64,000 bases of DNA from Pelobates cultripes (Eukaryota; Chordata; Amphibia; Anura; Pelobatidae), in assembly GCA_933207985.1 (NCBI GenBank), contig OW240921.1, positions 88,843,499 through 88,907,498 on the forward strand, written 5' to 3'. A model generated the notes under the pieces. It saw only the letters and a list, made by a program, of their open reading frames with translations, searched no databases and was not told the origin of the DNA. The position numbers and the translations under genes were made by a program. Below, piece by piece: positions 1-10,664 of this stretch (its first letter is position 1; each line of letters begins with the position of its first letter).

Positions 1-737
1 TGCAGGACTTGCCCTTAACTACACATTTGCGTGGTAACTGGGCATTAAATTCGGTAAGTACAAAAAATGGTTATATATGTTTAAACAGGAAAGCATGCTG
101 AAACTAGTCATGAGAATACGTGGCAGCTAGTAAAGAGTTTAATAGAAACATTGTTTCACTTCAGTTCTTCTCTGTATTCTTTCTTTACGTTGACTGCCAG
201 GTGCAAAAGGCAGAGCTCTTGACAATGATTGACAGGGAGCTAAAATGGGGACAGTCAATTGCTCAGTGAACAGGTGTGGAAGACAACATTACACATTTTT
301 TTTCAGATGTCACAAATACACTGATAAGACACAAGATTAAAACCACTGACAGGGGAAGTAAATTACAATGATTATATTGTTACAATAGCACCTGTCAAGG
401 GTGGGATAAATCAGGCAGCAAGGTTCTTGAATTTCATGTGTTGGAATCAGGAAAAATGGGCAAGAGAAAAGAGGTCTTGTGGAGTCCACATCTCAACACA
501 TCAGAGCTGTTTTGGCAGCACAAGGGGGACCCATATGATAGTAGGCTTGTAGTTTTAATCTTGTGACTGATCAGTGTATATAATTATTAAATATAGACAT
601 ACATAAACATAATAAGAAAAAAAAAACTCAGAAGTCATAATTTACCTTTAAGGTATATTTCATGATGTCATGAATTGTTGACCTTTCCCTTCCTTTCCTT
701 TCTCTGTATCCATTTCCTCTCATATGTTTACACAAAC
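1..737. other. Intergenic DNA upstream of OR1
   Basis: AT-rich sequence with no ORF or repeat that I recognise. It should hold the OR1 promoter and a 5' non-coding exon, but I could not identify a TATA box, an Olf/EBF or homeodomain site, or a donor site with any confidence. Confidence 0.4.
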
Positions 738-754
738 ACATTTTACATTTGCAG
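738..754 (+). other. Predicted 3' splice site before OR1
   Basis: A T-rich tract ends in the acceptor-like TTTTACATTTGCAG, 16 nt before the OR1 ATG. OR genes usually have one or more 5' UTR exons spliced just upstream of a single coding exon, so the position fits. No transcript evidence is available. Confidence 0.5.
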
Positions 755-770
755 TGTCATTGATCATTAA

Positions 771-1715
771 ATGAACAAAGGAAACTGTACCATGATTACC
801 GAATTTGTCTTCATTGGACTATCTAAGATTCCTAAATATCAGATTTATCTGTTTCTACTATTTTTATGTATTTATGTTATTTCGTTGAGTGGAAATGCCT
901 CCATTATTCTTTTGTATAACTTAAGTTCAAATCTTCACAATCCTATGTACTTTAACCTTGCCAACTTCTCATTTACAGAAATATGTTATATTTCAGCTAT
1001 TGTTCCCAAAATGCTCTCAAGCTTCCTATCAGAGCGTAAAACAATATCTTTTCATGGTTGTGCCATTCAAATGTATTTTGGATTTCTTTTTGGTGGTGTG
1101 GAGTGCTATATGCTTGCAGCCATGGCATACGATCGATATAACGCCATATGTCGTCCATTATTATATATGACAATTATGAGTAGAAAAGTGTGTATTCATC
1201 TCATAGCTGGATCATGGCTCATTAGTGCAGTGAATGCTTTAACACACTGCACCCTCACAGTCACTTTACCCTTTTGTGGAAAAAATAGGATTAACCATTT
1301 CTTTTGTGATATCCCACCTGTGCTGGAACTGGCATCTTCTGATACCTGGAACAATGAGATTGTCCTGTTTGCCGTAGGTGGCTGTGTTGTCATTGGTTCC
1401 TTTATAATAACAATGGTGTCCTATGTAACAATTATTTCAACTATTATCACTATCCATTCAAGTTCTGGGAGGAAGAAAGCATTCTCAACATGCACCTCTC
1501 ACTTCATAGTGGTTGCTATTTTCTACGGTTCTGCCATTTTTATGTATTTCAGACCCAAATCAAAGTATTCAATGGGCCAGGACAGCCTGGCATCTGTTAT
1601 GTATACCATTATCGCTCCTCTATTAAATCCTTTTATATACAGTCTTAGGAATAATGATGTAAAAATAGCTTTCGTACAATTAATAAATCAGATAAAGACA
1701 CACATGAAAAACTAA
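771..1715 (+). CDS. Olfactory receptor, class II-like, intact (OR1)
   Basis: Seven-transmembrane odorant GPCR of the olfactory neuron cilium, expected to signal through Golf and adenylyl cyclase III. All OR landmarks are in order over 314 aa, the usual OR length: N-glycosylation site NCT at residues 5-7, GN in TM1 (41-42), LHNPMYF (55-61), Cys97 for the TM3-EC2 disulfide, MAYDRYNAICRPLLY from 118, FFCDIPPVLELA in EC2 (177-188), KAFSTCTSHF at 236-245 and PLLNPFIYSLRN at 283-294. The start is firm because TAA at 768-770 is an in-frame stop immediately upstream. The odd feature is Asn in place of the usual Val after DRY (DRYNAIC). The EC2 and TM7 wording recalls OR family 10, but I do not assign a family. 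It heads a same-strand cluster with OR2 and an OR fossil. Confidence 0.95.
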   Translation: MNKGNCTMITEFVFIGLSKIPKYQIYLFLLFLCIYVISLSGNASIILLYNLSSNLHNPMYFNLANFSFTEICYISAIVPKMLSSFLSERKTISFHGCAIQMYFGFLFGGVECYMLAAMAYDRYNAICRPLLYMTIMSRKVCIHLIAGSWLISAVNALTHCTLTVTLPFCGKNRINHFFCDIPPVLELASSDTWNNEIVLFAVGGCVVIGSFIITMVSYVTIISTIITIHSSSGRKKAFSTCTSHFIVVAIFYGSAIFMYFRPKSKYSMGQDSLASVMYTIIAPLLNPFIYSLRNNDVKIAFVQLINQIKTHMKN

Positions 1716-1740
1716 TTTCTAAAAAAAAATATTTATGATT

Positions 1741-1746
1741 AATAAA
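1741..1746 (+). terminator. Possible OR1 polyadenylation signal AATAAA
   Basis: The canonical hexamer lies 26 nt after the OR1 stop codon. Real OR 3' UTRs are often longer, so this is only a candidate; the A-rich run just before it could also be chance. Confidence 0.35.
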
Positions 1747-2167
1747 TTGTTCATAAATAGGTAATACACCCTCAAAGTGATCACACATAAGAACAACATC
1801 AATACTTAGCACAGTGGGATGAATACAAGTAGAGCAATCTAAAATATATATATACAGAAAAACACATAGGACTCACTGTATATATAAAACATACATTAAA
1901 ATGAATGGAATCAAACTCACACCCATATCAGGCTCTATAAAAGAGGCACCAAGGTGCCTGTACAGGCTTCAAGGTAGGTATTGAAGAGATCAGTGGTCTA
2001 AAGGATTAATAAAAATGTATATTTATTGGACAAAAATAAGGGACAGAAATATATTTAAAAATAATAATCAGTGTCCACAAGATATAAAAATACAAAGTAA
2101 GACACCACTGGCAATAAATAAGTAAATAAAAAGTGGAAATCCCAAAAGATAATAGCAGGTGACAGCA

Positions 2168-2204
2168 GACGCATTTCGACCCTCTCCGGGGTCTTCCTCA
2201 ATGC
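2168..2204 (-). ncRNA. Hammerhead-like hairpin of the PLE terminal region
   Basis: On the minus strand, TTGAGGAA is followed by a GACCC/GGGTC stem and then GAAATGCGTC. This resembles a hammerhead core (CUGANGA, stem II, GAAA) with C3 changed to U and an extra A before stem II. PLE terminal repeats are known to carry hammerhead motifs. Self-cleavage of this copy is doubtful. Confidence 0.4.
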
Positions 2205-2614
2205 TGACTGATATCTTCTTAATCTATGATTAAATACCCCTTGAATTACCGAAATAACGAACAGATGAGTTCCAGGTGTGATGTCACTTCCGGTTTAATC
2301 CGTATCCCGGAAGTGTGCGCAGTATAAAGTCATCATATCCGTTTATTGGAGTCTCAGCATATGGGAAAAAGCAACAAAATCCATATTGGATAAGGGAAAA
2401 TGTTAAAATATGATTAAAAATATAGAAAAATGAAAGAACATACAGTTTTAGTTACACAAGAAAGTAAAACAAACTGTTTAATCTAAAATAGTAGACTTTC
2501 AATATATAAAAGGGAATTGTGAAACAACTTTTTTTTAGAAATAGTAGTTGTAAAAACTTTCACTGAAATAGAGAAAATTGTAAATAAACTTAAAAAATAA
2601 TAATGTATATAAAT

Positions 2615-3202
2615 TTATAGAAATTGAGCAAATTCGAAATCCGAATTCAGTCCTTTGTGGATCAAAGAGTTCATATTGAAAATCCACCTAGTTTCTATTT
2701 TGCAGAGTTCTCTTAAATTATCTCCCCCTCACATTATGTTGTTTTTTCATAAATTGCTTCAAAATTAATAAGGGAAGGATCTTTATTGTGTTCTGCAATA
2801 TGAACTTTTAGGTTTCTGGTGGTCATGTACTGCAGTCCACATGGGCACCAAAGGAGTTATATGATATTTGACGAATGGCATGTTAAAATATCTTTGATGT
2901 GAAAACGCTTCCTGTAGCAAATGACTTGAAAGATATTACTGTTTCTTTTTTATGACGTGTCTTTTGACATCCTAAGAAAGTTTGCATGGGTAAAATCCAG
3001 GTTTTTGGTTAAAAATATTTTCAAGTTTCTTAGGTTTAATAAAACTTCTAACTAGATTCTGTTTCAAATTTTTTTGCCCATCTAAATATAACATTAGGTT
3101 TTTCCCCAATTATGTTTATCAACATAAATCTCTAAATCTAAGAAATGAACCTTCATTTTGCTGAATTAACTAGTTAAGACAATGTTTTTATTATTACTAT
3201 TT
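2615..3202 (-). pseudogene. PLE endonuclease (GIY-YIG type) and RT C-terminal part
   Basis: Minus-strand translation gives FSKMKVHFLDLEIYVDKHN just inside the insertion boundary, the motif that ends PLE RTs. Further on, RTTRNLKVHIAEHNKDPSL resembles the region around the conserved Arg of PLE GIY-YIG nucleases. It ends with ETRWIFNMNSLIHKGLNSDF and a stop at 2615-2617, matching the usual PLE C-terminus. At least two internal stops and frame changes break it. The endonuclease would nick target DNA for reverse transcription. This is the downstream part of the element whose RT lies at 4861-6024. Confidence 0.7.
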
Positions 3203-3218
3203 AAAAAAGATAAAAAGT
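3203..3218. repeat. Target-site duplication, left copy (16 bp)
   Basis: AAAAAAGATAAAAAGT here is identical to 4861-4876. The preceding TT gives the TT|AAAA nick site preferred by L1-type endonucleases. Confidence 0.85.
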
Positions 3219-4081
3219 AGCTAGCTCAACGCCAGATCTGCGGATAATCGTGATAAAGCCATACTTACCTATAATGTTGTGACATTAACAGATATGTTTA
3301 GCCAGCTAGGCAATGTTTAACCGTCCTTAATTGTTATAATACACGTTTGATTCATAGAATGTCTATTGCCTCAGCCTAGATAGCCCCACCATGACCCAAC
3401 ACAATAGACATGCAAAGTTAGATGGTATTCAATATGTTTATAAACTTTAATGTGTTACTAGCTGTAACGAAATCCCTTATTAACCAGACTATGCGAACCA
3501 GCCTTTTCGGTTATTAATGCGTGCAAATATCAATAAAACGAATAAATTGCCAAATCACCCGACCTCCTACTGAGGTTGTGTGGCACCCATTAACCACCCA
3601 GACTTTGTGGTTAACCACAGAGTAATTGGGGAACAGCTTGGTGGTCCACGTTCGTCTGCCGAACACGTGGCAGTCGCCATTTTAAATTGTCGAAAGCCCA
3701 GCGGTAAAAGGCGGCGATGCCCTGGAACTCTTTTTCTGATACTTATTCTGCCAAACACCGCTGATGCCTACCAAGGTCCTCGTTCTTACGGCTGGAAACA
3801 CACGAATGCCGGAGACATTTCACCGTTTAGGACTTGGATTTATGCGAAATAGACCAACCCCAGATAGCTACAGTTGTGGAACTCTTTGTCGGATACAAAC
3901 ACGCGAACGGCCGATGAAGTCCAAACTTCATTCAACGTTATTGAGAACTGTGTTCGTGGGATCTGAGCGCTATTTGCCTATAATATGCACTCAGATCCAA
4001 GCTATCTGGGGTATGTGGGACTTAAAGTTTATGTTCAGTAAAATATAAGTTATAGATTTTTATGCTGTTTGGTGAATATAG

Positions 4082-4340
4082 TTACATAGTTACATAGTTA
4101 CATAGCTGAAAAGAGACTTGCGTCCATCAAGTTCAGCCTTCCTCACAAATGTTGTTGCTGTTGATCCAAAAGAAGGAAAAAAACCTGGTCTGAAGCGCTT
4201 CCAATTTTGCCACAAACTAGGAAAAAATTCCTTCTTGACCCCAAAATAGCAGTCAGATGTCTCCTTGGATCAAGCAGCTATTACCCCACTAATTAGAAAT
4301 TATATCCCTGTATGTTATGTTTTTGTAAGTATTTATCCAA
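4082..4340 (-). mobile_element. CR1/L2-like LINE 3' end fragment
   Basis: The minus strand ends in three copies of the 8-bp unit TATGTAAC, the kind of short tandem tail typical of CR1/L2-clade LINEs. The adjoining sequence matches, from memory, the common frog repeat containing GACTTGCGTCCATCAAGTTC. It is 3' UTR and RT end only, with no coding capacity. Confidence 0.6.
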
Positions 4341-4362
4341 TTAAATAAGAAAAGCTATGTTT

Positions 4363-4428
4363 CTTTCTACCTGGAGATAATTAAGGTTCCTTTTACTAAC
4401 TTAAGTTAATTATCTCCAGGATAGAAAG
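4363..4428. repeat. Inverted repeat, 22-23 bp arms
   Basis: CTTTCTACCTGGAGATAATT at 4363 onward pairs with its near-exact complement at 4406-4428, with a loop of about 21 nt. It could be the edge of a small palindromic element inside the 1.64 kb insertion. Confidence 0.7.
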
Positions 4429-4860
4429 GAGGGAGTTACCTATGAAAAAGAGGAGTGATTATGTTATCGCCACTGCGATTGGCTACTGTAATTCTTGTGT
4501 CCCAGTCTTCCATCTGGTCCCCTAGGGGAGTGTCCACCAGGTGGGAGACCTGCATAAATACCGGGCAGGTAGCCCCCATTAAAGCAGATCGTTTTACCCC
4601 TTCATGCAGTCTCGACTCATGTTTGGGGAATTGGAAGCTATAATCACTCTGTTTCAGCTGGATTTTGGGAGAAGCTACAAGGATCAGCACTGCATGCATA
4701 GAAGGATCCTTTACACTAGCCTGTGTTAGCTCTAAAAACAAAAAATTGTGTGGTTAGAGTATGCCATGACTATGTATACCATTAAAAGCCTGTGTTTGCT
4801 GTCGTGGCGCTACAGGTTTCTCTGTTGTATAATCATATGCACAAGAAAAATAAAGAATTA

Positions 4861-6024
4861 AAAAAAGATAAAAAGTGTTTAAGGGAATCATGGTCTTCTT
4901 GCCAAATAAAAAATACATCATCTATATGTCTGCAGTAGTGGAAAGATTCCTCCCAGTAGGACATAAAAAGGTTAGCGTAACTGGACGCGAACTTGGTGCC
5001 CATGGCAGTACTGACCATTTGTAAAAATTAAAAGCCTTCAAACCAGAAATAGTTATTCTGCAAAATGAACTTTATGGCCTCCAGAATAAAATCAACTTGG
5101 GCTTCTGGGTAACTGTATTGTACTAAAAAATGTTCTACGCCTCGCACCCAAAGAGGTTCGAGATGACATTATATAAACACCCCACATCACAAGTAGTCCC
5201 CAATTCACAAGTAAACTCTCTTGTTGTGTGGAGTCTTTCAGATATGTGGGTTGTAAGACCACAACAGGCTGTAGCAATTTATCCCCATATTCTGAAAGTC
5301 GACTTGTCAGAGAGTCGATACCTGCCACTATGGGTCTACCGGGCGGATTCTGCATGCACTTGTGAACTTTGGGGAGGGTATAGAAAACAGGGATTTTTAG
5401 ATATTGAAATTCTTCTGAAATCAAAATACTGAGATTTTTTCCTTTCTCGTTTAGTTTCTTGTAATTACTAAAAATAGAAGTAGAAGGATTACTATCCAAT
5501 TTTTTGTAGGTATAGAGTCACTCAAAAGTCTATGGATTTCTAAAATGTAGTTCTCCTTGTTTTGTACAACTACAGCACCCCCATTATCGGCCTGCTTAAT
5601 TACTAGGATATCATCTTTTTTAAGTTCAGTAAGGGCCCTACTTTGTGCATAATTTAAATTATTTTTCTAATTAAGTGTCAATTTTTTTATTTTGGCCATG
5701 ACTAATTTTTCAAATACAGTCACAGATCCACTATTTGATTTTTTCGAAAAAAATAAATATATTTTTTAGTTTAATATGAATAAAAGAAATTGGATATTTA
5801 TTTAAAAAAATGTTTAGACTTACATTTCGAATAAATTTCTGGAGGTTAATAAAAGTACTGAAGAGATCATTAAAACAGGAGGGATCGAATTTAAGACCCT
5901 TATTCAAAACTTGGATTGTGGTCGGTGTTTTATTGGATAAATTAAAAACTCCTATATACTCATCTTCCCTCTCTTTCTGGTCTCTAAGAGGTTGTCTTGC
6001 TTGTGTTCCCCTTCTCCCCATCAT
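4861..6024 (-). pseudogene. PLE reverse transcriptase, upstream part
   Basis: Minus-strand pieces in order: FNLSNKTPTTIQVLNKGLKF near the N-terminus, PVFYTLPKVHK then PPGRPIVAGIDSLTSRLSEY (fingers), CDVGCLYNVIS (motif A), and MGTKFASSYANLFMSYWEE followed by HIDDVFFIW (motifs B and C, with the YIDD box now HIDD). It runs into LKHFLSFF at the insertion site and resumes at 3202 as LNSNNKNIVLTS. The RT would copy element RNA at a nicked target. Frameshifts near 5.2 and 5.7 kb and the 1.64 kb insertion make it non-functional. Confidence 0.8.
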
Positions 6025-6110
6025 GCAATACCCCCCCCGACTGCCAGGGTTCCCGGGTGATCGCTCCTCAGGCAGGCTTCCGATGCTCTCGCTGTACTGA
6101 GTGCCTCGGG

Positions 6111-7384
6111 GGGTCGAAGCACTCAGTGAAGAAAAATAAAAAATAAAAAATTAAAATGTCAAAATAAATTTAATTTTTTTTAATAGAGAGGGCTTGAAAA
6201 CAGGTCTGCAAGGAGGCACACCTGGTTCCAGTCCTATTATCCTAATAGAAATTACTAAGTAAAGGTAATTGGCATATAGTGCCTAATTTACATAAGCATA
6301 GAAAATAAAAAAAATTTATTGTCCAATATTGGATAAACACATCCAAATATCCCAGACACCAAAAAAAGTGAAAAAATAATAATAATTAAAAAAATGAGAT
6401 GATAGTAAGTATAAAAATAGGACCAACTACTGGAGCTAATGTGTACAAAGTGTACTAATTACAAAATAGCCAGGTAGCGATACTGATGAAGTGGAAGCAG
6501 TATCTGAGGGTATCTGATATACAGTATATACATAGGTAGATGCAGTAAGGTAACCCTAGTCGTACTGGCCAAGTGGCAACAGAATGGGGTTCATATAACT
6601 AGTCAAGCACAAAGTAATGTAAATCTGTCTGTGTGGCTCTAAGTACAGCAGGGTCAAATAGGTGTCTGGCTTATTTACCCCAGATGAAATAGAATCATGA
6701 TCGGGAAAACTGACAGTGGAGAACATAAAAGATTAGATTGCTTCTCCCCTATTATGATAGTCTCTGACAGCACCTAAATGTAGGTAACTGAGCGCACAGT
6801 TCACACTGATAAAATTCAGGGCATCAGTATCAAAGAGTAAAAAACAAAACCGGCTTGAATAAACCTATATAATAAAAGTATATAAAGTATATAAAATCTG
6901 AAGTAGATATTTAGTAGATAACCCCCAAAAAACAGGTTCTAGGCTTCATTGGCAGATAAGGGATAGCATCCAGTATACTACTGCAGATCCCTAAATGGAC
7001 TCTTAAGATAGATAGTGCACTAATAAATCTCTGGGTCACGGGATAGATTATTCAGTACTTTGCTGGAAGAGTCCCTGGGAAAAAGAGCCCACTAGAATGG
7101 ATAGAGCAACTGAATGCTTATCATATTTGGAGTGTCCGGTATTGCTCAGGTATGCTGTGCTAAGCTTAAGGATTAGTTAACAACTGAACAACTGTGTATT
7201 TATCATGCTTGTAGTATCCAGTATCGCTCAGGAATGCTGTGCTTCAACTGGAGGAGTAATGAACTGCCTATCAAGAGCTAGATAAACCCATATCTGAGAA
7301 TGACCCAGAACCATACGCTAAAAGTAGCTGCAGAGCGGTCCAAATCTAAAAACCCACAGAAATGTGGAGTCTAGGGCTAGGATG
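6111..7384. other. Unassigned repeat-like DNA
   Basis: No coding signal. Around 7105-7250 an imperfect ~95-bp direct duplication is visible, with GCTCAGGTATGCTGTGCT and GCTCAGGAATGCTGTGCT as matching pieces. The stretch next to the PLE may belong to its 5' region; TTTATTGTCCAATATTGG near 6.3 kb resembles a motif near the PLE 3' end. Confidence 0.35.
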
Positions 7385-8388
7385 CGCCTTTGTCAAAAAA
7401 AAAGCACTTAGTCACAAACGCTGACCAAAGTTAACGTTCATAATAGTGTGTTGCATTTTTAACACTCAAACAAATATAAATGCTAACTTTCGTTAGTGTT
7501 TGTTACTATGTGGGTACTATAAAAGACTAGACACATGCCATATTGAATACCCTGGGTTGTCTACTTTTGACAAGTATATAGTTTATGGAGGTAAATTACA
7601 TTGGCTGGCTTCAAAAATGTCCCAAAAAGGACATGGGTGCATGATAACCAACTGTGAAAATTCCAAGTAGGAAAACTGGAATGCGCACCCTCCAAATAAG
7701 GTCTTTTAGCCCCCAGAGAACCCAACACACCTATACATGGGTGGTATCACTGTACTCAGGAGATGTTGCTGAACACATATTGTGGTGTTCTTTGGCAGTA
7801 ACCCTTAATGTTTTCAGTACATGTATTCTTACATTCCTATGTGTGTCAAAAAAATCACCAATTTCTTTTTGTTTTGTTTAAATTTGGCATAGATTCGTGG
7901 TAAAATGGTTGCATGAAAAGAGTCAAACACTCCAAGTTTAATACATTAGGTTGTCTTCTTTTTAAAAATATATACTGGTACATGTGAAGGGTTAATCAGG
8001 GATTCCTGACAGATATCAGTGTAACAATGCAACTTTCGTTCAGTTTGAAAAAACATAGTTTGGAAATAGCAAAGTGCTACTTGTACTTATTTCCCTATAA
8101 CGTTCCAAAAAAAGAACATGTTAACATTGAGTATTTGTAAACTTAGGACAAAATTTAGAAACTATTTAGCATGGGTGTTTTTTGGCGGTTGATGCGGTAT
8201 ATGATGAAAATAATGGTATCTTTAGAAAGACCATTTAATGGCGAGAACAACAGTATATAATATGTGTGGGTACACTAAATGAGTAGAAGAAAAATTACAG
8301 CTAAACACAAACAACGCAGAAATATAAAAACAGCCCTGGTTCCAAACGGTAAGAGAATTTAAAAGCAGAGTGGTCACCAAGGGGTTAA
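7385..8388 (-). mobile_element. Remnant of a TTAA-type DNA transposon
   Basis: Read on the minus strand from 8388, it opens TTAACCCCTTGGTGACC and soon contains GTTTGTGTTTAGCTGTAATT. The same order (TTAACCCCTTAAGGACC then GTTTGTGTTTAGCTGTAATT) begins the element at 35650, so both are ends of one family. The far end near 7.4 kb is not defined and I see no transposase. Confidence 0.45.
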
Positions 8389-8861
8389 ATTACATGTATA
8401 GTGTTGAATACAAGCAGTTGCAATAAAATATTTTAAACTTTTTTTGTGCAGCCTAATCTGCTTAGAATATTGTGCTTTGAATTAAGTATAGGTTTGTTAC
8501 ATGTCTGACCCACTGTAATAATTGTAAAGTATATGTTAAAGTACACATGGTCATCCCTGAATGCTAATTTAGTTATTTAAAGTGAAAGCTCCTGAGACGT
8601 AAAATGCAAAAAATAATAAAAGTACCTAAAATATATATGACTAAATACAAGTTAAAAATAAATCAAAATACTTTATTATTAATAGTCCAATTTCACAGGT
8701 ATTGTTGCACTCGGTGAACCTAATAGAGCCTGCTAGCATGTCTGAAGCACCATAGAAGGGATCTGAAGTCCCTTAGAAGTCTTCAAAGTCAAATTCAAAA
8801 GGCTTCACAGAGTAGTGCAAATAGGAAAGAGTTTTATTCAGGATCAAGAGAACATAATTAT

Positions 8862-8937
8862 ATACAACATTTAGGCCTGAAGCCTTTGTATACATGATTA
8901 AGGCTTGACTAGATCTTTTCTTCAGGTTATAGAAAAT
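8862..8937 (-). ncRNA. Degraded PLE terminal hairpin
   Basis: On the minus strand CCTGAAGAA is followed much later by GGCTTCAGGCCTAAATGTTG and then TTCTCTTGATCCTGAATAAA. The last piece matches, from memory, the common frog PLE end. The core is too decayed to be active. Confidence 0.35.
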
Positions 8938-8961
8938 ATAGCGTGGAATTATAGTTATATT

Positions 8962-9435
8962 TTGGTTATATGTGACGTACAGTCATTGCACACCAATATT
9001 CCTCATAATAAGGACTGCAAAGCCATAACCAGAATATTGAGAGCAGAAAATATTATTCCTGCACACCAAGGAAGGTATTAATATTATATAAAACAATAAC
9101 TATTTTTGATTTTTAGATATTTTTTTTTTCTTTTTGCATAAAGAAGGAATTATCATGGGGACCAGATTCGCACCCAATCACACCAATCTCTTTATGGTAA
9201 ATTGGGAAGCTACTGCAGTTTGGGGAAATCACGGGTGGCGGTCAAATCTGGTCTCCTACTCCTGTTATATAGATATCCTATTTTTTTTTAATTTGAGATG
9301 GTCCTACTCCTAAATCTCTAGTGTTATTTTAGAGCACCTTAATTTTAATGGTAAAAGTATTGTTCTAACTTATGGGTATAGTGAAGAAACAATACCATTT
9401 TTAGATGTAAATCTTTTTTAGATTTACTAATTTTT
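8962..9435 (+). pseudogene. Second PLE reverse transcriptase fragment
   Basis: Plus-strand translation gives DVQSLHTNIPHNKDCKAI (motif A, catalytic Asp at 8974-8976), then after a broken stretch KEGIIMGTRFAPNHTNLF, YIDILFFF in place of YIDDVF, and ending EETIPFLDVNL. This is the same domain order as the PLE at 4.9-6.0 kb but on the opposite strand. The second Asp of motif C has become Ile, and stops near 9090 interrupt it, so it is inactive. Confidence 0.75.
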
Positions 9436-10511
9436 ATAAAAGACAAAATTAAAACATGCACATCAATCAAGTTGTCACTTGGACCCTTGGCTATATGGTA
9501 TCTCAAAGAGTCAATTCTTCCTTTTTTTTCTTTTTTTCCACCTTCTGTACACCTCAACTTACCTCCCGTGTATCTCCAGAATATCTCCAAGTACACTTTG
9601 TAGCGGCACTTAGAATCAGCCTCCAAGCTAAATTGAAAACTGCAAATTGCTAAATTTTTGCACTTTAGGAGAAACTGATCCTCCCTGGAAGCTTATTGGT
9701 TTTTTTAAAATATGTATTTAACTAAAAACTATAATGTAAAACATTTCAATGACACTATAGGAAGTGCAAGAATTTCAGACAGGAAGAACTTTTAAAATAA
9801 AAGTTATTTTTTTTATTATTTTTTTTACATTCTTAATTGTTTTGTGCATTGGTATGTCAAGGACGAAGTTAACAGGAGGAGTATAAAAAGTCAGCTTTAG
9901 CAAAGTACAAGTCTTTCTCATGCAAACGCTTAGTTAATGGCACATTATATATAGTAAACAAGAGTAGAGCAGTGTTTGGCACTCAATAGAGGGAGTTATA
10001 TGAGGTAGCGCTCTTCTAGCATTATAGTCTTGCTAGTAGTTCCCCTGGGATGTGTCGCTTAGTGTATGTGTGTGTGTCTTTTCTGTTGCAGACGGGGAAT
10101 GGCTTGGTGTGTGGAGCTTAATGTAATATCCCGATGTACCAAAGTAAGGAGGTGTCTAGTGTGTTGGAGTGGTTATTAGGTCTCTATAATTTGTATGCTC
10201 CACCCTCCCCTCCCCATGAATTTTTTATTTTAATAACAAAAGTCATTTTATAAGGAAAATGATCTGGGGGGAAAAAAAATTAGCATATATTGCACCAGGA
10301 TGACATTTTAAAAACGATTATCATTGAAAAATCCAATATCATTTTCAGAGGTGCTCCTAATTAAAGAGAAAAAAAATTGACAAAGAATCAATCACACGTT
10401 GAATGAAATGGGATTTTACAAATGCAAGCAATGCATTATATGCAAATTTACAGAATACACTAAATGTAAGATCACACACTCTGCTCAATTTTGCTCTACA
10501 TGACGACAAAG
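9436..10511. other. Intergenic, nothing recognised
   Basis: AT-rich sequence with homopolymer runs. ORFs here are short and show no family motif. Confidence 0.4.
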
Positions 10512-10664
10512 AGGAGGGAACATAATTCTCACTTCTTATCCTTCATGCAGAATTCACAATGGGCAGAAAAACAGCTAGGCACTCCAGGAGGGAACATAGT
10601 TCTCACTTCTTATCCCTCATGCAGAATTCACAATGGGTAGAAAAACAGCTAGGTGGGGCACTCC
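10512..10664. repeat. Tandem duplication, 74 and 79 bp units
   Basis: The unit at 10512-10585, starting AGGAGGGAACATAATTCTCA, is repeated at 10586-10664 with a few substitutions and a 5-bp difference (GCTAGGCACTCC against GCTAGGTGGGGCACTCC). Confidence 0.85.

Larger units (their letters stand above)
3219..4860 (+). mobile_element. L1-mobilised 1.64 kb insertion of mixed origin
   Basis: This segment sits between two 16-bp direct repeats inside the PLE RT and ends, on the plus strand, with AATAAA (4849-4854) and an A-rich tail against the right TSD. That is the signature of a polyadenylated RNA inserted by L1-type target-primed reverse transcription. It carries no recognisable L1 coding sequence. 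Inside are an antisense CR1/L2 3' end, an inverted repeat, and two stretches (about 3540-4050 and 4430-4740) that look like LTR or promoter DNA, including GCATAAATACC. It may be a retrocopy of a chimeric non-coding transcript. Its source is unknown. Confidence 0.65.
1950..6110 (-). mobile_element. Penelope-like retroelement, split by an insertion
   Basis: A PLE reads on the minus strand from about 6.1 kb down to 1.95 kb: N-terminal region, RT, then GIY-YIG-type endonuclease, then a terminal region with a hairpin at 2168-2204. The coding order fits Penelope-clade elements with an endonuclease. The element is interrupted in its RT by a 1.64 kb insertion (3219-4860). Joining across that insertion restores the reading frame, which confirms it was one element. 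It has several stops and frameshifts and is dead. The outer boundaries are approximate. Confidence 0.8.

Noticed and set aside
1196..1393. Antisense ORF in OR1 (and the similar one at 29221-29544 in OR2)
   Set aside because: Shadows of the OR coding strands; they mirror conserved OR sequence.
3580..4048. Two overlapping plus-strand ORFs (90 and 94 codons)
   Set aside because: They lie in LTR-like DNA of the L1-mobilised insert, overlap in different frames and show no family motif.
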